From Pseudomonadota bacterium (lineage in GTDB: Bacteria; Pseudomonadota; Gammaproteobacteria; Acidithiobacillales; Acidithiobacillaceae), in contig JAKAVW010000133.1 in assembly GCA_021827445.1 (NCBI GenBank), positions 1-7,919 on the forward strand: a stretch of 7,919 bases of DNA. The letters are read 5' to 3'. Below the pieces are notes generated by a model. That model did not search any database and had not been told where the DNA came from. It worked only from the letters and a program-made list of their open reading frames with translations. Numbering within the stretch: the first letter of the stretch is position 1; each line of letters begins with the position of its first letter. Shown here in pieces: positions 5,750-7,919 of this stretch. The translations under genes and the position numbers were made by a program.

Positions 5750-6843
5750 ACAGCGGTCACACCGAACATCCCGAAGGGCAGCACCCCGCTCGCTACTGGC
5801 ATCGCCTGGAAGACGGCCGTATCCAGTGCGACCTCTGCCCCCGCGACTGTCGGCTCAATGACGGCCAGCGCGGCGCCTGTTTCGTACGCCAGCGGGTGGG
5901 CGATGCCATGGTACTCACCACCTATGGACGATCCTCTGGCTTTTGTGTGGACCCCATAGAAAAAAAGCCCTTGAACCATTTTTATCCGGGTAGCAGTGTC
6001 TTATCCTTTGGTACCGCAGGCTGCAATCTCGCCTGCAAGTTCTGCCAGAACTGGGACATTTCCAAATCCCGCGAGATGGATCGACTGCAGGACCAGGCCA
6101 GTCCCGCGGCCATTGCCCAAATGGCCCGGGACCTCGACTGCAAAAGTGTCGCCTTCACCTACAACGACCCCATCATCTTTGCCGAATACGCCATGGACAC
6201 CGCCGATGCCTGCCACGCACAAGGGATTCAGACGGTGGCCGTGACCGCGGGCTATGTGCACGCCGAGGCCCGGCGGGATTTCTTTGCCAAGATGGATGCC
6301 GCCAATGTTGATCTCAAGGCCTTTACCGAGGAGTTTTATTACCGGCTGACCGGCGCTCATCTGGCACCGGTGCTGGAAACCCTGGAGTATATCGTCCGGG
6401 AGACCTCCACCTGGCTGGAGATCACCACCTTGCTCATCCCCGGCCACAATGATTCCGAGGCCGAAATCCGCGCCGAATGCGCATGGATCATGGACCACCT
6501 CGGCCCCGACGTACCGCTGCATTTTTCCGCTTTTCACCCCGACTACCGGATGCCCGATGTGCCCCCCACCCCTGCCGCCACCCTGACCCGGGCGCGGCAG
6601 ATCGCCCTGGAGGCAGGGCTCCGTTATGTCTATACCGGCAACATCCATGACGCCACGGGCGACACCACTTATTGCCCCGGCTGTGGCGCACCGTTGATCA
6701 CGCGGGACTGGTACGAGATCCTCAGCTACCATCTGACCCCCGATGGCCATTGTCCCCATTGTCAGCACCCCATCGCCGGGCGCTTCGAACGCCAGATCGG
6801 GCGCTTTGGGCGCCGCCGCATCCCCTTGCGTATAGGCAACTGA
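5746..6843 (+). CDS. amrS: AmmeMemoRadiSam system radical SAM enzyme (PflA-like)
   Basis: Radical SAM enzyme of the pyruvate-formate-lyase-activating-enzyme-like group in the AmmeMemoRadiSam system. It is expected to cleave S-adenosylmethionine at a [4Fe-4S] cluster; substrate and product are not established. The 365-aa product has three Cys groups. The N-terminal CDLCPRDCRL plus GAC supplies C28, C31, C35 and C45. The canonical CxxxCxxC is CNLACKFC (C93, C97, C100) in GTAGCNLACKFCQNWD. Two C-terminal CxxC pairs, CPGC (310-313) and CPHC (336-339), look like a zinc ribbon or extra metal site. Other marks: FCVDPIEKKPLNHFYPG (67-82), FTYNDPIIFAEY (137-148), VDLKAFTEEFY (188-198) and YVYTGNIHD (294-302). 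Start ATG 5746 overlaps the preceding stop as ATGA. An upstream in-frame extension to 5443 lies inside the AMMECR1 gene and is not used. No obvious terminator follows. Confidence 0.94.
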   Translation: MNSGHTEHPEGQHPARYWHRLEDGRIQCDLCPRDCRLNDGQRGACFVRQRVGDAMVLTTYGRSSGFCVDPIEKKPLNHFYPGSSVLSFGTAGCNLACKFCQNWDISKSREMDRLQDQASPAAIAQMARDLDCKSVAFTYNDPIIFAEYAMDTADACHAQGIQTVAVTAGYVHAEARRDFFAKMDAANVDLKAFTEEFYYRLTGAHLAPVLETLEYIVRETSTWLEITTLLIPGHNDSEAEIRAECAWIMDHLGPDVPLHFSAFHPDYRMPDVPPTPAATLTRARQIALEAGLRYVYTGNIHDATGDTTYCPGCGAPLITRDWYEILSYHLTPDGHCPHCQHPIAGRFERQIGRFGRRRIPLRIGN

Positions 6844-7053
6844 TGCCAACCGCTACTGTGGCGAGGACTCCATGGCGGAGCCACCGGAGGATAAAGCGGG
6901 AATACCGTCGCAGCACACCGCGCCTTCGGTGGCACCGACAAATATTCGTTACGCAGTCAGCCAGAAGAACCTATTGTTTCATAGATAATCACACCTCCAA
7001 TACTGCCACCAAATTTGCGCCATAAGGCTTATGAAATATGTTAAGTTAGCAGT

Positions 7054-7081
7054 TTGCTATTAGCGCGATTATTGTTATAGC
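7054..7081 (+). promoter_or_regulatory. Candidate sigma-70 promoter with extended -10 and overlapping palindrome
   Basis: TTGCTA (7054-7059) and TATAGC (7076-7081) are 16 bases apart. The -10 carries a TGn extension (7073-7075). A perfect inverted repeat, TAGCA-gtt-TGCTA (7047-7059), covers the -35, as an operator would. The start point would be near 7088, just ahead of the ORF at 7104 and about 310 bases ahead of the gene at 7400. Confidence 0.35.
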
Positions 7082-7103
7082 ATGAGGTAGAAGATTATTC
7101 ATA

Positions 7104-7274
7104 ATGAGGATAAAATGTCATCCCCAGCTCATGAGCTATAAAGCATATTTACATAACAACCACACCGGCTTAATTTGTTACGCTTCGACTTGGGCGCGTT
7201 TCCTGATCCATTCAATCCGTTTCACGAAATTTCCACGCTTAGATCAACTTCGCCGCCGACTTCGCAATTTATAA
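7104..7274 (+). CDS. Possible 56-aa strongly basic small protein, unrecognised
   Basis: ATG 7104 to TAA 7272-7274 encodes 56 residues beginning MRIKCHPQLMSYKAY and ending LRRRLRNL. Only one acidic residue (Asp) is visible against many Arg, Lys and His. The middle (STWARFLIHSIRF) is amphipathic. It matches no family I recognise. The ribosome-binding site is poor (AGAAG, 7089-7093, ten bases upstream). An internal ATG at 7131 falls inside the 12-bp palindrome. A different-frame start at 7115 has GAGGA at 7106-7110 but stops after eight codons. Placement just after a candidate promoter is the main support. A non-coding RNA or plain spacer is equally possible. Confidence 0.2.
   Translation: MRIKCHPQLMSYKAYLHNNHTGLICYASTWARFLIHSIRFTKFPRLDQLRRRLRNL
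7126..7137. repeat. Perfect 12-bp palindrome
   Basis: AGCTCATGAGCT reads the same on both strands. It lies about 45 bases downstream of the candidate -10 at 7076-7081, where a repressor could bind. No regulator is identified. Confidence 0.35.
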
Positions 7275-7399
7275 AAGCCTGATATTGGATGATCATACAG
7301 CCAGCTATTGCCACGTAAAGATGGGCTTCAGACAGATCCAAGCCAGAAGGGTCCATACTGATCGCACATTATCTTTTCATAGACAACAAGGAGATAACC

Positions 7400-7774
7400 A
7401 TGGATCTGTTGAACCGTACGCTGGCGCATAAAATGCTCTCACCCTCCTCCACGGCACCCACTCCATCCCACGCCTCACCGCGTAATGACCTTACTATGGA
7501 TTTCACCACCGCAGCGGGTAAACATTTGTGTGTTCGCATGCCCCTCACCGTATTCGATCAACTGAGTCTGCACCTGGGCAACGCTTACAAGGCCAACTGC
7601 TGGGTGACAGTCCGCTGCAGCGAGGTGGAAAGCCTCTCTATCGAAGCCATTGAACGATATGTCAATATGATGGCCAGAACGGTGCTTGGTCAGAGACGCA
7701 GCCTGACCATCGCACCACGCATTGAGGTGCTTCTGGCTAGCGGCTTGGCACTGCCATATCACTTGGAGGACTAA
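7400..7774 (+). CDS. Hypothetical protein, 124 aa, upstream of a phosphoribosyltransferase
   Basis: I do not recognise this protein. ATG 7400 has a strong Shine-Dalgarno (AAGGAGA, from about 7388) with the usual spacing. Codon choice and GC resemble the neighbouring genes, so it is very probably expressed. Residues 13-29 are Ser/Pro/Thr-rich and probably unstructured. The remainder (about 31-124) looks like a compact alpha/beta domain: hydrophobic strand LCVRMPLTVFDQLSLHLG (43-60), strand CWVTVRCSE (67-75), a likely helix SIEAIERYVNMMARTVLG (80-97) and a strand-helix end with TIAPRIEVLLASGLALPYHL. No signal peptide, transmembrane segment or clear catalytic motif. Its stop codon overlaps or abuts the next gene, so the two are probably one operon. 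Confidence 0.75.
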   Translation: MDLLNRTLAHKMLSPSSTAPTPSHASPRNDLTMDFTTAAGKHLCVRMPLTVFDQLSLHLGNAYKANCWVTVRCSEVESLSIEAIERYVNMMARTVLGQRRSLTIAPRIEVLLASGLALPYHLED

Positions 7775-7776
7775 TG

Positions 7777-7919
7777 ATGACCACGATTCCACAACATTTT
7801 GCCAACCGTGAAGCGGCAGCGGAATTACTGGCCCGGAGCCTGGCCGCTTACGATGGCAAACATCCCTTGGTGCTCGCCATTCCACGCGGAGCGCTGCCCA
7901 TGGGGCGCATCATCGCCAA
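7777..7919 (+). CDS. Phosphoribosyltransferase-like protein, N-terminal part (3' end outside window)
   Basis: Forty-seven residues are visible: MTTIPQHFANREAAAELLARSLAAYDGKHPLVLAIPRGALPMGRIIA and onward. The pattern 'F-x-x-R-x-x-A-x-x-L-A-x-x-L', then a short spacer and VLAIPRGALPMG (about 32-43), is the typical opening of stand-alone PRTase-fold proteins often annotated 'phosphoribosyltransferase family'. Some members carry a fused hydrolase domain. The PRPP-binding loop lies beyond the window, so activity cannot be judged. GGAGG at 7765-7769 is seven bases before ATG 7777, which I prefer. ATG 7774, overlapping the previous stop as TAATG, is only four bases from it. Coupled translation with the preceding gene is likely. 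Confidence 0.75.
   Translation, partial: MTTIPQHFANREAAAELLARSLAAYDGKHPLVLAIPRGALPMGRIIA

Larger units (their letters stand above)
6844..7399. other. 556-base AT-richer intergenic region
   Basis: The first 100 bases hold short GC-rich inverted repeats: CACCG/CGGTG (6916-6931) and TCGGTG-g-CACCGA (6926-6938). No T-run follows them, so no terminator is called. From about 6960 the base composition drops sharply: counted GC over 7021-7200 is 67 of 180, while part of the preceding gene (6541-6600) is 46 of 60. This section has a candidate promoter (7054-7081), a palindrome over its -35, a 12-bp palindrome (7126-7137) and a possible 56-aa ORF (7104-7274). From 7275 to 7385 I see nothing definite apart from the expected leader of the next gene. 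Confidence 0.6.

Noticed and set aside
6001..6849. Reverse-strand ORF of 282 codons opposite the radical SAM gene
   Set aside because: Gly/Val-rich shadow typical of the antisense of GC-rich coding DNA; the + strand has unmistakable family motifs.
6857..6890. Terminator after the radical SAM gene
   Set aside because: GTGG/CCAC and CTCC/GGAG arms exist but the stem is interrupted and no T-run follows.
1..7919. CRISPR array, tRNA, rRNA, insertion sequence or attachment site
   Set aside because: No regularly spaced repeats, no tRNA-like T-loop/acceptor pattern, no transposase motifs or terminal inverted repeats were seen in reading both strands.

Overview
The window looks like chromosomal DNA from a GC-rich proteobacterium. 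Coding regions are roughly 60% GC or higher, Shine-Dalgarno sites are normal, and genes are packed in short operons on the + strand. The end of a [NiFe]-hydrogenase maturation (hyp) operon, a small heat-shock protein, a 'host attachment' family protein and a complete AmmeMemoRadiSam operon together would fit a chemolithotroph such as Acidithiobacillus. That taxonomic guess is inference from gene content and was not checked against a database.

Layout. Positions 1-860 hold the C-terminal three quarters of hypD, followed by hypE (860-1912), joined by a TGATG stop/start overlap. Both serve synthesis of the Fe-CN ligands of [NiFe]-hydrogenase. A 641-base stretch without a confident gene follows (1913-2553). 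It has an isolated TATAAT, two short overlapping ORFs, an 8-bp inverted repeat and the leader of hsp20. The hsp20 leader can be folded so that the ribosome-binding site is paired, which makes it a candidate RNA thermometer. After hsp20 (2554-2994) a compound hairpin (3017-3054) separates it from a Host_attach family gene (3087-3533). A YbhB/PEBP-family gene stands alone at 3759-4226.

Positions 4314-6843 form a tight three-gene operon: Memo-like protein, AMMECR1-like protein and a PflA-like radical SAM enzyme. The genes are joined by two ATGA overlaps. This AmmeMemoRadiSam trio is widely conserved but has no firmly established reaction. Its presumed promoter (4260-4291) resembles both a heat-shock sigma-32 promoter and an extended -10 sigma-70 promoter.

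A 556-base region (6844-7399) follows and is clearly AT-richer in its middle (about 37% GC by count over 7021-7200). It contains a candidate promoter, several palindromes and a possible 56-aa basic small ORF. The window ends with an unrecognised 124-aa gene (7400-7774), translationally coupled to the start of a phosphoribosyltransferase-like gene (from 7777, cut by the window edge).

How it works together: the left end belongs to hydrogenase maturation. The middle looks like a stress/proteostasis neighbourhood (small Hsp, Host_attach/baeRF-type protein, PEBP-like protein). The strongest candidate for a poorly described system is the AmmeMemoRadiSam operon, possibly under heat-shock-like control.
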